Of a stretch of DNA of 61,329 nucleotides, positions 13,742 to 22,251 are shown piece after piece. The notes beneath the pieces are model-generated. The model did not search any database. It had not been told where the DNA came from and was given only the letters and a program-made list of their open reading frames with translations. Position 1 is the first letter of the stretch. The number at the start of each line of letters is the position of its first letter. The translations under genes were made by a program, and so were the position numbers. Origin of the DNA: a virus; IMG/VR virus record IMGVR_UViG_3300010430_000035, positions 1 through 61,329 of that record; one strand, given 5' to 3'.

Positions 13742-14356
13742 ATGCCAGTAGTATTCAACAGCGGTAAGGGCGACAGCGCTCCGGCATACGTCGGTGCGGT
13801 CCTCGAGACCCGCGAACGCAACTACTACGATGACTCCGACTTTTACGCCATTGTGTGGGACGACGAGGAGGGGAAACTCACCAACGTCGAGTATGCCACC
13901 ACACGCTTCTGGAGCGACGGCAGCGCAACGGTCGACGCGACCGATGAGGTCAAAGCCAAGGCAGAGAAGTGGGCGGCAGAAGCGATGTTCGAGCCAGTGA
14001 AGTCATACTTCCGGAACGAGGCGTCGCGGATTGTCAAAGGCAGTCGGGTCAAAGTAGTCAAGGGACGCAAGGCGCCGGTCGGCACCGAAGGCGTCGTGTT
14101 CTATATGTCCGAGAAGAAGTACGGCTACCATAAGACCGTAGTCAGCATCGGAATTTCACCCAGCGGCAAGGCGGTAGACGGCAAGTATCCGGATGCGGTC
14201 TGGACCTATCGCAGCAACGTCGAGCTTGTCGACGGCGAGGTCGAGTCGCGGATGAAGAGCGACGAAGAGATTCGAGAGCTGCTTTCTGACGGAAAGTCAT
14301 ACAACCGCTGGAAGAACTACCGAGCCAGCAGCTCTGGTTTGATTTATTTAGGGTAA
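13742..14356 (+). CDS. Hypothetical protein with KOW/SH3-like segment, 204 aa
   Basis: AAGGAGG precedes ATG 13742. Residues about 97-125 (IVKGSRVKVVKGRKAPVGTE) look like a KOW/SH3-like barrel of the kind that binds nucleic acid or ribosomal parts. The rest is acidic at the N-terminus and unassigned. Confidence 0.65.
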   Translation: MPVVFNSGKGDSAPAYVGAVLETRERNYYDDSDFYAIVWDDEEGKLTNVEYATTRFWSDGSATVDATDEVKAKAEKWAAEAMFEPVKSYFRNEASRIVKGSRVKVVKGRKAPVGTEGVVFYMSEKKYGYHKTVVSIGISPSGKAVDGKYPDAVWTYRSNVELVDGEVESRMKSDEEIRELLSDGKSYNRWKNYRASSSGLIYLG

Positions 14357-14366
14357 GGAGGGCGAT

Positions 14367-14699
14367 ATGCCATACATAGGAAAGCACCCTGATGAGGGGA
14401 AGAACTGGATTGTAGCCTTTGTGTCTCCAGACCCGAACGGTCGGGTGGAGGCGCTGAAGCGCTACAAGCACAAAGGCACCGCAGAACGGCACTGCCCGCC
14501 GGTCCATGACCGGTACGGGTACAAGGTCTGCGACTATACGAAGAAGCATTGTCGCGTGATGTCGCTGGAAGAGTACGTGAAGCTCGCCAGCGAAGAGGTG
14601 GTGGTACGCAGCCTGATGAGCGGCGGTCCGGTGAAGATTAGCCGGTCCGAAGTCGGTGGTTGCTGCGACCCGAGCACCGAAACTTACTGGAGTATGTAG
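14367..14699 (+). CDS. Hypothetical protein, 110 aa
   Basis: AAGGAGG precedes ATG 14367. Basic centre with several His and Cys residues (ERHCPPVHD, TKKHCRV); metal binding is possible but the spacing fits no family I know. Confidence 0.6.
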   Translation: MPYIGKHPDEGKNWIVAFVSPDPNGRVEALKRYKHKGTAERHCPPVHDRYGYKVCDYTKKHCRVMSLEEYVKLASEEVVVRSLMSGGPVKISRSEVGGCCDPSTETYWSM

Positions 14700-14701
14700 C
14701 G

Positions 14702-15067
14702 GTGAACGACGAGCAATTCGACTTCCTGTGGGCGCAGTACCCGAAGCGACAGGGAAACCTGAAGGGGAAGAGCCGCAAGCTGATTGAGCGGCACATCCAG
14801 AAGGGTCACGCGACCTACGAGGAAATCCTCGCCGGCACCATCGCCTACGCGAGGCACATTGAAAGAGAATCACAGCGCCCCAAATGGCGGCGCTGTTTTA
14901 TTAAGCAGGCGCAGACCTTCTTTGGACCGTCCCAGCACTGGGAGGGGTACGAGGATGAGCCTGACCCAGAGCCACAGAGAGAGTCGGCTGCCGACCGAAT
15001 CCGCCGAAAGGCGCAGGAGGGCGGCAGCGTGATTGATGTGAGCCCAGACAACCGGAGGCTGCTGTGA
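14702..15067 (+). CDS. Replication protein O-like C-terminal domain protein, 121 aa
   Basis: GTG 14702 follows the previous stop closely. The segment FDFLWAQYPKRQGNLKGK, then a helix-rich part with YARHIER and FIKQAQTFFG, matches the conserved C-terminal region of phage replication-initiation (O/DnaT-like) proteins. The DNA-binding N-terminal domain of full-size O proteins is missing. It lies beside a P-like gene, so a replication role is likely. Confidence 0.62.
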   Translation: MNDEQFDFLWAQYPKRQGNLKGKSRKLIERHIQKGHATYEEILAGTIAYARHIERESQRPKWRRCFIKQAQTFFGPSQHWEGYEDEPDPEPQRESAADRIRRKAQEGGSVIDVSPDNRRLL

Positions 15068-15354
15068 GTGCTGAAGACGTCATCGAGTTGATAGCGATTG
15101 TCGCACCCACCATGGGGTTTCTGGTGGGGCTGGCGGTCGGAGCAATGGTGGGCGGTTATCGTAACGCCAAGCTGCGCAGGGAGCTGCAGGAAGCGCGAAC
15201 GTATGTCGACCATATCCATGGTATTGAGCATATGTATAACGAGCTGGAGTGGCACCTGAAGACGATATATGCCAGCTACCGGAAGACGGGGCAGCTGGAG
15301 AAGGTCGACCACTTGATTATGAAAATACCGGAGGTGCTGGATGACGCCGGTTGA
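15064..15354 (+). CDS. Single-pass membrane protein with coiled coil, 96 aa
   Basis: GTG 15064 overlaps the previous stop (GTGA). Residues about 8-28 (LIAIVAPTMGFLVGLAVG) form a membrane helix, followed by a charged helical tail. Role unknown; it sits between the replication-like genes. Confidence 0.62.
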   Translation: MSAEDVIELIAIVAPTMGFLVGLAVGAMVGGYRNAKLRRELQEARTYVDHIHGIEHMYNELEWHLKTIYASYRKTGQLEKVDHLIMKIPEVLDDAG

Positions 15355-15811
15355 TGTGTGGGTCCGCATGGCGGAGATGTACGGAGAGCGGTGGACGTCT
15401 CTGATGGGCGATGTGCCCAACGAGATGTGGACCGCGGCTATCGTGTCGATGAAGCCGTATCAGGCGCAGCACGCCTTTAAGCTACTGATTGAGGAGGGCG
15501 GGGAGCACCCGCCGTCGCTGCCGAAGTTCGTGAGGTTCGCTAAGGCAGCGGACCCGAGCAGCTACGAGCCGGCGAAGCTGACCGACCCGACAGAGAATCA
15601 GTCGATTCACCAGCGGTACGCCAACCGGAGAATCTTTGACATCATCTGCAAGCAGAAAGGGCTCGAGCAGCAGCTGCTCGACAAAGTGGTGGCGGAGGCG
15701 ACCGCGATTGCTCGGGAGGCAGAGCAGAAAGAGGCGGACGGTGTTGAATACAAGCAGGTTGTTCGGGAGTTTGCTACAGCTTTTGATGAGAGGGTGTATC
15801 CTCTGCTATAG
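15341..15811 (+). CDS. Phage replication protein P-like (helicase-loader-like), 156 aa
   Basis: The N-terminal part, W at position 18, then MWTAAI and EHPPSLPKFVRFAKA, follows the pattern of lambda P-like replication proteins that recruit the host DnaB helicase. The rest is helical and charged. Paired with the O-like gene upstream. The promoter for the late operon lies over its last codons. Confidence 0.6.
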   Translation: MTPVDVWVRMAEMYGERWTSLMGDVPNEMWTAAIVSMKPYQAQHAFKLLIEEGGEHPPSLPKFVRFAKAADPSSYEPAKLTDPTENQSIHQRYANRRIFDIICKQKGLEQQLLDKVVAEATAIAREAEQKEADGVEYKQVVREFATAFDERVYPLL

Positions 15812-15812
15812 T
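15783..15812 (+). promoter_or_regulatory. Probable promoter of the morphogenesis operon
   Basis: TTGATG (15783-15788) and TATAGT (15807-15812) are 18 bases apart; +1 would be about 15819. The shared operator is not in the spacer. Instead TCCAGTCGGTGGA lies at 15820-15832, right at +1, where a bound protein would still block initiation. The same bases also form the first arm of a leader stem. Confidence 0.5.
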
Positions 15813-15819
15813 TAGATTA

Positions 15820-15944
15820 TCCAGTCGGTGGACACACGACCCCACACCCATTTCAAGGTCGCTGTTCCCTCAACACCCCCATGCACCGACTGGTAGAAGG
15901 GGTGGACCTACCTCCTTGGTCCACCCCTTCGACCTATTAGGAGG
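15820..15944 (+). promoter_or_regulatory. Structured leader of terS with an anti-SD loop
   Basis: A 10-bp stem (CCAGTCGGTG 15821-15830 with CACCGACTGG 15884-15893) encloses a C-rich loop of 53 bases. A second, perfect 13-bp stem (15896-15908 with 15918-15930) has the nine-base loop TACCTCCTT. CCTCCT of that loop (15911-15916) is the exact complement of the terS ribosome site AGGAGG (15939-15944), so a pseudoknot could hide it. Confidence 0.6.
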
Positions 15945-15949
15945 ACAGG

Positions 15950-16684
15950 ATGTCGCAGCCAAGGCTCAGGGAGCTGATTGCACAACAGAAAGGGCAGCAG
16001 GTGGTGAAGAGTGCCCCGCAGCCCAAGGCGCTGGAGAAGGCGAAGACCGCCAAGGCGGTGGCGAAAGCCAAGAAGGATGACCAGCGCCGCCGCCGATTCG
16101 CTCTGCTCTGGTTGCGCAACGACTGCAACGCGGCGGCTGCGTACAGGGAGATGAGTCCCAAAGTCACCGCGAAGACAGCCGCAGTCGAGGGCTGCAAGAT
16201 TCTAAACCACCCAGACACCCAGCGGTACGTGTCCGCGCTCACGAAGCAGCTGCACGACGACCAGAAGCTGGAAGCAGACTTCATCATTGGCAAGTGGATT
16301 CAACACGCCAACGCCAACGTCATGGACTACCTCGATTACGACGAGGAAACAAAGTCCCTCAAGCTCAAGAACCTCAGCCAGCTGCCAGTAGGGATGCAGC
16401 AGAATCTGCGCAAGCTGAAGATAAAGCGCACCGTGGTGGTTGGCGACGAGGGCGAGGAGGCAGCCATCAACGAGGACGTTCAGTTCGAGCTGGTCGACCC
16501 GCAGAAGGCGGTCGACAGTATGGCGCGGGCGGCTCATATGCTGACCGACAAGGTCGAGGTAACCCACAGGTTTGATGCTGCCGACATGGTTGAGAAGGGC
16601 GTGGCTCGCATGAGGGAGCTGGGCAGGCTGGAGGGCGGCAACCTGTACGACGAGGAAGGCAATCTCATAGAGGAGGGGGCGTAA
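15950..16684 (+). CDS. terS: Terminase small subunit, 244 aa
   Basis: A basic N-terminus is followed by an HTH-like region (CNAAAAYREMSPKVTAKTAA) and NHPDTQRYV, then a helical oligomerisation part, in the order typical of terminase small subunits. It would recognise the packaging site and recruit the large subunit encoded at 19890. AGGAGG precedes ATG 15950 and may be masked by the leader. Three genes lie between it and terL, which is unusual but known. Confidence 0.78.
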   Translation: MSQPRLRELIAQQKGQQVVKSAPQPKALEKAKTAKAVAKAKKDDQRRRRFALLWLRNDCNAAAAYREMSPKVTAKTAAVEGCKILNHPDTQRYVSALTKQLHDDQKLEADFIIGKWIQHANANVMDYLDYDEETKSLKLKNLSQLPVGMQQNLRKLKIKRTVVVGDEGEEAAINEDVQFELVDPQKAVDSMARAAHMLTDKVEVTHRFDAADMVEKGVARMRELGRLEGGNLYDEEGNLIEEGA

Positions 16685-16986
16685 TGGTTTCGGCTTGCAC
16701 TGATGCAGTAATTGGACTAAGGTCTGGTTCAATGAGTGGACAGACACACAAGCCGATGTACCGCAAATATGTCATAGCTGGCAACTACGACCAGTACCGC
16801 AGATGGATGCGTGAGCAGAATGCGCATCCAGATGCTGCTGTGTACGTGCGTAGTCCCGTTGACCTGTTCGGGCTGGACCCAGCCGGCGGTGAAATCGAGC
16901 TCGTAGGTGAGTATTGGAAGAGCGAGGCATACGACAGCGTGGCACTAGCCCGCTTTCAGTCGCACCCTCGCGCCATGACCGGATAG
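16684..16986 (+). CDS. Conserved phage hypothetical protein, 100 aa
   Basis: ATG 16684 overlaps the terS stop (TAATG) with GAGGAGG upstream; a second ATG at 16732 is an alternative. The segment KYVIAGNYDQYRRWMRE and later GLDPAGGEIELVGEYW resembles a small phage protein often near terminase genes. Function unknown. Confidence 0.6.
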   Translation: MVSACTDAVIGLRSGSMSGQTHKPMYRKYVIAGNYDQYRRWMREQNAHPDAAVYVRSPVDLFGLDPAGGEIELVGEYWKSEAYDSVALARFQSHPRAMTG

Positions 16987-17039
16987 GGGGCTATCGTCCG
17001 AGCCGGCGAGTCCCCTGCGCGGGGCTCGCCGGAGCCCCC
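16986..17039. terminator. Very GC-rich nested inverted repeat after 16986
   Basis: Outer arms GGGGGCT (16986-16992) and AGCCCCC (17033-17039); inner stem CCGGCGAG (17003-17010) with CTCGCCGG (17025-17032), continued by CCCC and GGGG around a short loop. No T-tract follows. It may slow polymerase, protect RNA ends or cap a transcript. The remaining 17040-17176 holds ACAGGGCGT and ACGCCCTGT as a further long-range pair and no gene. Confidence 0.45.
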
Positions 17040-17176
17040 GCTTTAACCCCTTGAGTTGACCCAGAAATCGTGCCAGTCTCTGCGGATGGCTCACAGGGCG
17101 TTCGAGTACGTGCAGGTAATTTGCTTCTGGTACGCCCTGTGGGAGGTCACACAGATACTCTTCTAGGGAAAGACAG

Positions 17177-17500
17177 ATGACCACACGAGCAGTACCAGCG
17201 AGAAACGCCACCATGGAGTGGACCAATCTCACCTCATCCTACGCGCAGACCAACACCCAGTCGGTGCGTGAGTTCAACAAAACCAGACGCCCCATCGCCC
17301 TGTACATCAGCGGGCTGGACGCGGGGCAGACCCTTCAGGCAGTTGGCAGAGTCGCCGGCTCCAGCGACGCACTGGAAGACATCAATGGCATGGCTTACAC
17401 CGCCGATGGTGTTTATTCGGTTGACCTTGCGGACGGTCTGGAGATTGACTGGAGCGTAAGCGGCTCTGGCACCATCGAAACCGTTAAGCTGATTCGGTAA
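17177..17500 (+). CDS. Probable small virion protein, 107 aa
   Basis: Ser/Thr/Asp-rich beta-type sequence with no signal peptide, ending one base into the start of the tail-spike gene. It looks like a small head-fibre or spike-associated protein; the assignment is by position. Confidence 0.5.
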   Translation: MTTRAVPARNATMEWTNLTSSYAQTNTQSVREFNKTRRPIALYISGLDAGQTLQAVGRVAGSSDALEDINGMAYTADGVYSVDLADGLEIDWSVSGSGTIETVKLIR

Positions 17501-18981
17501 TGTCCTTCGCGGTAAAGACCAGTCTGAGACCCTCTGGGAGTTTCTCTCAGGGGTTTGGTCATGTCCGTCGGACCAACCGCGGCGGGAATCAGAACCCCCT
17601 GACCAAGCTGCCCTATGAGCTGGTGGATGATGCGAACGTGGCGAACTGGACACGAGACAACGGGTTCTGGTTAGAGGATAGCTCCGCCCGCCTCTTCGGC
17701 AGCGGCGGCATGATTTATTACTACGACGGCGGTACGTCCACGATTACGCGGGACTTCGGCACGCCGTTCGCCATCCCCGACACCACAAAGCCCCTGACCT
17801 TCTGGATGCAGTTTGGCGCATGGGCGGGTCTGGGCAGTCGCTCGCTGACCATTACGGTCTATGGCAACAGTGGCGACTACAACGAAAGCAGCTCTTTTAC
17901 CCTGACCATCAGCGAGTTCTCCAAGGAGGACGGCTGGTGCCCGATTCGACTGCTGCCGTCATGGCTTGAAGACGCCAGCTATGGTGCAGATGGGTTCTGT
18001 CCTGTTCGCGGTGAGGGCTGGGTCGCCGGCTCCAGCGGGCACTGGGACCCGTCAGACGGTATTGTGCGCATCACCCTGTCAGGCGATGTGTGGACCCTGA
18101 GTCGGTCGTGGAAGTTCGGTGGCATTACCTATGGTGGCGGTATTTCGCCGGTGCCGGTAGCCCTGATGTTCGATGACGGGTACGACGGCGTTTACGCATA
18201 CAGCCACGACAACAGCGACGGGTTGGGCTCGCTCACTTCCTTTGAGCGCATGAAGCATCACGGCATTCCGGCGAGCGTGCCGGTGATTCGTGAGAAGATT
18301 GATACGCCCGCGTATCTGGACTCTGAGCATACCACCGAGATGTATGCCGCCGGCTGGGACCTCTGCGTGCATGGCAGCGCAACTCAGGAGGACGCGAACT
18401 TTGTTAATGCCAGCAATGGCATGAGCTGGGACCTAGATGAGGGCGATGCGGAGGACGGCATTCTCTACAACAGGCGATATATGTCGGAGACGCTGAACCT
18501 GAACAGGGCTATTGATTATTACGTGTTTCCAGCGAACAGAATCAAGCCCAACCAGACCTACCACGACGCGCTGAAACCGCTGATGCAGGCGGAGGGCTTT
18601 AAGCTGCGTCGAACCAGCTACCCGCAGTTTGGCGTGTTCGACCCCAGTGTGTACAGCACCTTCAACCCCGAGCACATCGAGGGGTATGGCATCGAGGGCT
18701 CTGCGTCGCCGGCGGACCGTCTTTCACAGCTGCTCGACAATGCGCTGGGGCACACCATTGTAAACAGCGGTGCACCGCAGCTGCTGTATATGCACCAGAT
18801 TCTGGACGCGACCAATCCAGACACTACGAACAGGACCTTTCTTGGGACAACCTCGTTCCACAAGGACGACATGGCGGACTTCATCGAGAAGCTCGCGGAG
18901 CTTCAGAACAATGGAGACATCATCTGCCTCAACATCTCTGACTGGTATGCTTACGTGACAGAGCTGTACAACGGCGGGTAA
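17500..18981 (+). CDS. Tail-spike-like protein with polysaccharide deacetylase (NodB/CE4) domain, 493 aa
   Basis: Residues 1-210 form a beta-rich, Gly/Ser/Tyr-rich part that may attach to the virion and bind glycan. From about 220 a NodB-type domain follows: VALMFDDGYDG (about 222-232) holds the Asp-Asp of motif 1, KHHGIPASVPV follows, and DLCVHGSAT (about 287-295) supplies a metal-ligand His. It would remove acetyl groups from host capsule or O-antigen. No signal peptide. A next-door beta-helix protein probably shares the tail. Confidence 0.75.
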   Translation: MSFAVKTSLRPSGSFSQGFGHVRRTNRGGNQNPLTKLPYELVDDANVANWTRDNGFWLEDSSARLFGSGGMIYYYDGGTSTITRDFGTPFAIPDTTKPLTFWMQFGAWAGLGSRSLTITVYGNSGDYNESSSFTLTISEFSKEDGWCPIRLLPSWLEDASYGADGFCPVRGEGWVAGSSGHWDPSDGIVRITLSGDVWTLSRSWKFGGITYGGGISPVPVALMFDDGYDGVYAYSHDNSDGLGSLTSFERMKHHGIPASVPVIREKIDTPAYLDSEHTTEMYAAGWDLCVHGSATQEDANFVNASNGMSWDLDEGDAEDGILYNRRYMSETLNLNRAIDYYVFPANRIKPNQTYHDALKPLMQAEGFKLRRTSYPQFGVFDPSVYSTFNPEHIEGYGIEGSASPADRLSQLLDNALGHTIVNSGAPQLLYMHQILDATNPDTTNRTFLGTTSFHKDDMADFIEKLAELQNNGDIICLNISDWYAYVTELYNGG

Positions 18982-18993
18982 AAGGAGAGCAAG

Positions 18994-19878
18994 ATGCAAG
19001 GACAACCAACCTACACATTAAGCCGAAAGGGGCAGGTTCCTGACCCGAGCTACAACGTGATTCCGGAGCGAACGGTCTTCGTCCGCTCCGGCGGTGATGA
19101 CAATGCCGACGGGCGTTCGCCGGAGACTGCGGTGAAGACGCTCGAGAAGGCAATCGAGCTTGTCGGGGTATATTTTGAGGCTGGCGATAGCCAGACCCTC
19201 AATCGCATTGTGGTGACCGATGCCGTCGACTTCGGTGGTGAGCAGGGGCTGCAGCTGCCGAATTACACATGGCTGTTTGCGCCCTACAGTCGGTTGCGCA
19301 ACCTTACGCTGGGCGGTGGCTGCATCGTTGATGTTCACCTTGTTCTGAACGACTCGACAGGCAACGGCATCACCATCTCGGGGTCTGCACCAACTTCGTC
19401 AACGAACGTGATTCGCGCAAACCGTATTGAGGCAAGCTCCAGCGGTCCGGCTATTTATCACACGCAGGTTAATCACCTTATCGTGGAAACCCCGATGGCG
19501 ATTAAATCCGGTGGTAGCGGCAGCCTGTTTGGCGGGTCAACCGCCACAGACGATGGCAACCTGACGCTGGATATCGGCGTGTTGATGGGCGCGGTAATTA
19601 CCACAGCCCACGACCTGATTACCTTCGAGGGAAGCGCTGGCGACCTGTCGGTTCGGGTGGGTCGCGTGGTGCAGGTGAACTCTGGCGCCACTACGTTTAT
19701 TAACAACGACAGCTCCGCCACCGTGAACGCGATGGTGGGCTTTATCGACGTCACAACCATTGACGACAACGCCGCTGGCGCGACGACCAACATCCTGAAG
19801 GTGGGCGAGGGCTCGGTGCGCAGTAACACCGCCGGCGCTGGCGCAGGAACATCAAACATCACGAGCGTGATGCCGTAA
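18994..19878 (+). CDS. Beta-helix tail protein, 294 aa (putative)
   Basis: AAAGGAG precedes ATG 18994. FVRSGGDDNADGRSPETAV near residue 30 is the typical opening of parallel beta-helix tail spikes, and the rest is a run of short strands rich in Val, Ile, Asn and Gly. No catalytic residues can be named. It ends 11 bases before terL. Confidence 0.65.
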   Translation: MQGQPTYTLSRKGQVPDPSYNVIPERTVFVRSGGDDNADGRSPETAVKTLEKAIELVGVYFEAGDSQTLNRIVVTDAVDFGGEQGLQLPNYTWLFAPYSRLRNLTLGGGCIVDVHLVLNDSTGNGITISGSAPTSSTNVIRANRIEASSSGPAIYHTQVNHLIVETPMAIKSGGSGSLFGGSTATDDGNLTLDIGVLMGAVITTAHDLITFEGSAGDLSVRVGRVVQVNSGATTFINNDSSATVNAMVGFIDVTTIDDNAAGATTNILKVGEGSVRSNTAGAGAGTSNITSVMP

Positions 19879-19889
19879 CGGAGTAGCCA

Positions 19890-21404
19890 ATGGCTCAGGC
19901 AGCCTCGGACCTCTCACCGGACGAGGAGGTTGAACGAGACCTTGGTAAGAAGATGCTGGACTTTTACGCGGACCCCTTGGGGTTCGTGTTGTTCGTGTTT
20001 CCGTGGGGAGAGAAGGGCACGCCCCTAGCCGCGTTCGACGGTCCAGACGACTGGCAGCGCGACTTCCTCCATAAGCTGGGGCAACTAATCAGGGCGGGGT
20101 TTCCCGCCGAGCAAGCCATCAGGATGGCGGTGACGTCGGGTCACGGTGTCGGCAAGACGGCGCTGGTGGCATGGCTCATCATCTGGTTCATGGCTACCCG
20201 ACCGAATCCGCAGGTGGTAGTGACCGCCAATACCCAGAACCAGCTGACCACCAAAACGTGGCGAGAGCTGGCGAAGTGGAACGACGTCTGCCTTATCGGG
20301 CACTGGTTCCAGCACACAGCAACACAGCTGAAGCGCAAGGGCAGGGAGGCGACATGGTTCGCTACCGCGGTGCCATGGTCTGCCAGCAACTCATCAGCGT
20401 TCGCCGGTACTCACGAGGCGCACGTACTGGTCATCATGGATGAGGCGTCAGAGATTGACTCCATTATCTGGGAGGTGACCGAGGGCGCCATGACGACAGC
20501 CGGCGCGATGTGGTTCGCCTTTGGTAACCCGACCGATAACTCCACTCGCTTCCGCCAATGCTGGACGAAGTTCCGCCGGCGCTGGGTCACCTATCAGGTG
20601 GACAGCCGCAACGCCAAGATGGCGGACCAGAACCAGATTGCCGAGTGGATTGAGGATTACGGTATCGACTCGGACTTCGTGAAGGTTCGTGTTCGCGGCG
20701 AGTTCCCATCGACCGGCGCCAAGCAGCTCATCAGTATCTACGACGTCGAAAAGGCGGAGGACCGCGGCGACCCGAAGAGCGAGCGCTACGCCGACCCGCG
20801 GAAGCTGCCTGTGTCCTTGCCGAAGATTATGGGTATCGACATCGGCTCGTATGGCACCGCCGAGAACGTCATTGTGCGCCGGCAGGGTAACGTCATGTTC
20901 CCCGACATCATTCGGTTCCGAGAGGGCAATCACACCTCGATTGCTGGCAGGATTGCGGAAGCCATCAACAAATTTACCCCAGACATCGTGTTCGTTGACG
21001 CCAACGGTCACGGGCATGGCGTGTATCTGCTGCTGGTACAGCTGGGCTACGACAATGTGGTCCCTGTGTATGCCGGCGAGCGCCTGAGCAATAAGGGCTG
21101 GGATGGCAAGATTTTCTATAACCAGCGCATCCTGATGTGGTACAGGATGAAGCGCTGGATAGAGGGGCACGGCGCTATTCCGAGCGACAACCCGCTGAAG
21201 GAGGACCTTATTGCGCCACAGTACGAGTACGACATCGCCATGCGCATGAGGCTGGAGCGCAAGGAGGATATGGAGAAGCGTGGCGTGGCATCACCGGACA
21301 CCGGCGACGCGCTGGCTATGACCTTCGCAGAGGAGGTTCCGTCCAAAACCAGCATGGGCTCTAGCTATTCAGACCCTGATGCGTTCGAGCCCGAGTACGA
21401 ATAA
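19890..21404 (+). CDS. terL: Terminase large subunit, 504 aa
   Basis: Walker A is SGHGVGKTA (about residues 84-92) and Walker B VLVIMDEAS (about 180-188). The nuclease half has GIDIGSYG (about 314) and DIVFVDANG (about 366), acidic residues of the RNaseH-like fold. It packages DNA into proheads through the portal encoded at 27999. Length is normal. Confidence 0.92.
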   Translation: MAQAASDLSPDEEVERDLGKKMLDFYADPLGFVLFVFPWGEKGTPLAAFDGPDDWQRDFLHKLGQLIRAGFPAEQAIRMAVTSGHGVGKTALVAWLIIWFMATRPNPQVVVTANTQNQLTTKTWRELAKWNDVCLIGHWFQHTATQLKRKGREATWFATAVPWSASNSSAFAGTHEAHVLVIMDEASEIDSIIWEVTEGAMTTAGAMWFAFGNPTDNSTRFRQCWTKFRRRWVTYQVDSRNAKMADQNQIAEWIEDYGIDSDFVKVRVRGEFPSTGAKQLISIYDVEKAEDRGDPKSERYADPRKLPVSLPKIMGIDIGSYGTAENVIVRRQGNVMFPDIIRFREGNHTSIAGRIAEAINKFTPDIVFVDANGHGHGVYLLLVQLGYDNVVPVYAGERLSNKGWDGKIFYNQRILMWYRMKRWIEGHGAIPSDNPLKEDLIAPQYEYDIAMRMRLERKEDMEKRGVASPDTGDALAMTFAEEVPSKTSMGSSYSDPDAFEPEYE

Positions 21405-21417
21405 CCAAGTACAGCCC

Positions 21418-21446
21418 TTGTATTGTCCAGTGACTGCACTTATTCT
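21418..21446 (+). promoter_or_regulatory. Weak promoter with operator-like sequence before the small regulator
   Basis: TTGTAT (21418-21423), 17-base spacer, TATTCT (21441-21446); +1 would be about 21453, two bases before the ATG at 21455. The spacer contains TCCAGTGACTGCA, close to the shared operator. Hexamers are poor, as in promoters that need an activator. Confidence 0.5.
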
Positions 21447-21454
21447 AGGCGCCC

Positions 21455-21712
21455 ATGAAAGTAAAAGACCAAAACAACAAGCAATTCCTGAAGCTGCTGA
21501 AGACCCGCCGCTTCAAGGAGCTGCTTGCCTCACAGGAGCGAAAGGCGGAGGTCCCATTCATTCAGGATATTACCGGCTATTCGCGTACATACATCTTTGC
21601 GTGGAAGGCGGACCCCGAGTCTGTCAGCTACCTGCCCATGCCTGATTCAGCTTTGCGGCTGTTCAAACTGGAGCTCGGCTTTGCTGAGCCCCGCTATCCG
21701 GCGGAGGGCTAG
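21455..21712 (+). CDS. Possible helix-turn-helix regulator, 85 aa
   Basis: Basic N-terminus (KVKDQNNKQFLKLLKTRRFKE), then VPFIQDITGYSRTYIFAWK, which reads like a Cro/CI-type helix-turn-helix, and a short hydrophobic end. There is no ribosome site and the predicted +1 is nearly at the ATG, so the mRNA may be leaderless, like the lambda repressor transcript from PRM. Its own promoter carries an operator copy. The fold call is by eye. Confidence 0.45.
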   Translation: MKVKDQNNKQFLKLLKTRRFKELLASQERKAEVPFIQDITGYSRTYIFAWKADPESVSYLPMPDSALRLFKLELGFAEPRYPAEG

Positions 21713-21714
21713 GC

Positions 21715-22251
21715 GTGTCGTGGTTAATCTTCTTCGCAGGCGCCACTACGGGCGTCCTGCTGGTCCTAGGGCTGGGTTTCGTGGCGACAGTGCTAGGCTG
21801 GTTCGGGCTGCAGCCAGACGGCTTTGTAGGCGCAACCAGAGAGCCTAGCACGCTGTTCACTTATGGTTCGGCGCAGGCGCTAGTGAACAAGCGAGGGCTT
21901 GACGGCGCGTACCACATCAGTGTGGCGCTGTGTACGGGCGGCTACGAGCCCGCCTTTGACCTTGATATGACGATGAGCGACGTTCCGGCTCTGTATCAGG
22001 TGGGGCGGAATCCGCTGGGCGTGTTTCAGTTTGTCGATGGAGTGCTTGCCGCAGGCTTGTCGGTGCAGATACCTGACATCCCGAGAGCCCGCGAGACGAA
22101 GCACGTTGTGCTGTTTGACGCCATGGACGGCGTCCTTTTAGCGGCGGCGGAGGTCGACCTTGAGGACAAGCCGTTGCCGGCAATCGTCCGGTGGAACGAG
22201 GGGCTGATGCGGGTCACGCTGAAAGCCAGACAGGTGGAGGAAGCGCATTGA
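21715..22251 (+). CDS. Membrane-anchored hypothetical protein, 178 aa
   Basis: GTG 21715 follows the previous stop. Residues about 3-30 (LIFFAGATTGVLLVLGLGF) form a membrane helix; the remainder is a beta-rich domain predicted outside or inside the membrane. No family recognised. Confidence 0.6.
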   Translation: MSWLIFFAGATTGVLLVLGLGFVATVLGWFGLQPDGFVGATREPSTLFTYGSAQALVNKRGLDGAYHISVALCTGGYEPAFDLDMTMSDVPALYQVGRNPLGVFQFVDGVLAAGLSVQIPDIPRARETKHVVLFDAMDGVLLAAAEVDLEDKPLPAIVRWNEGLMRVTLKARQVEEAH

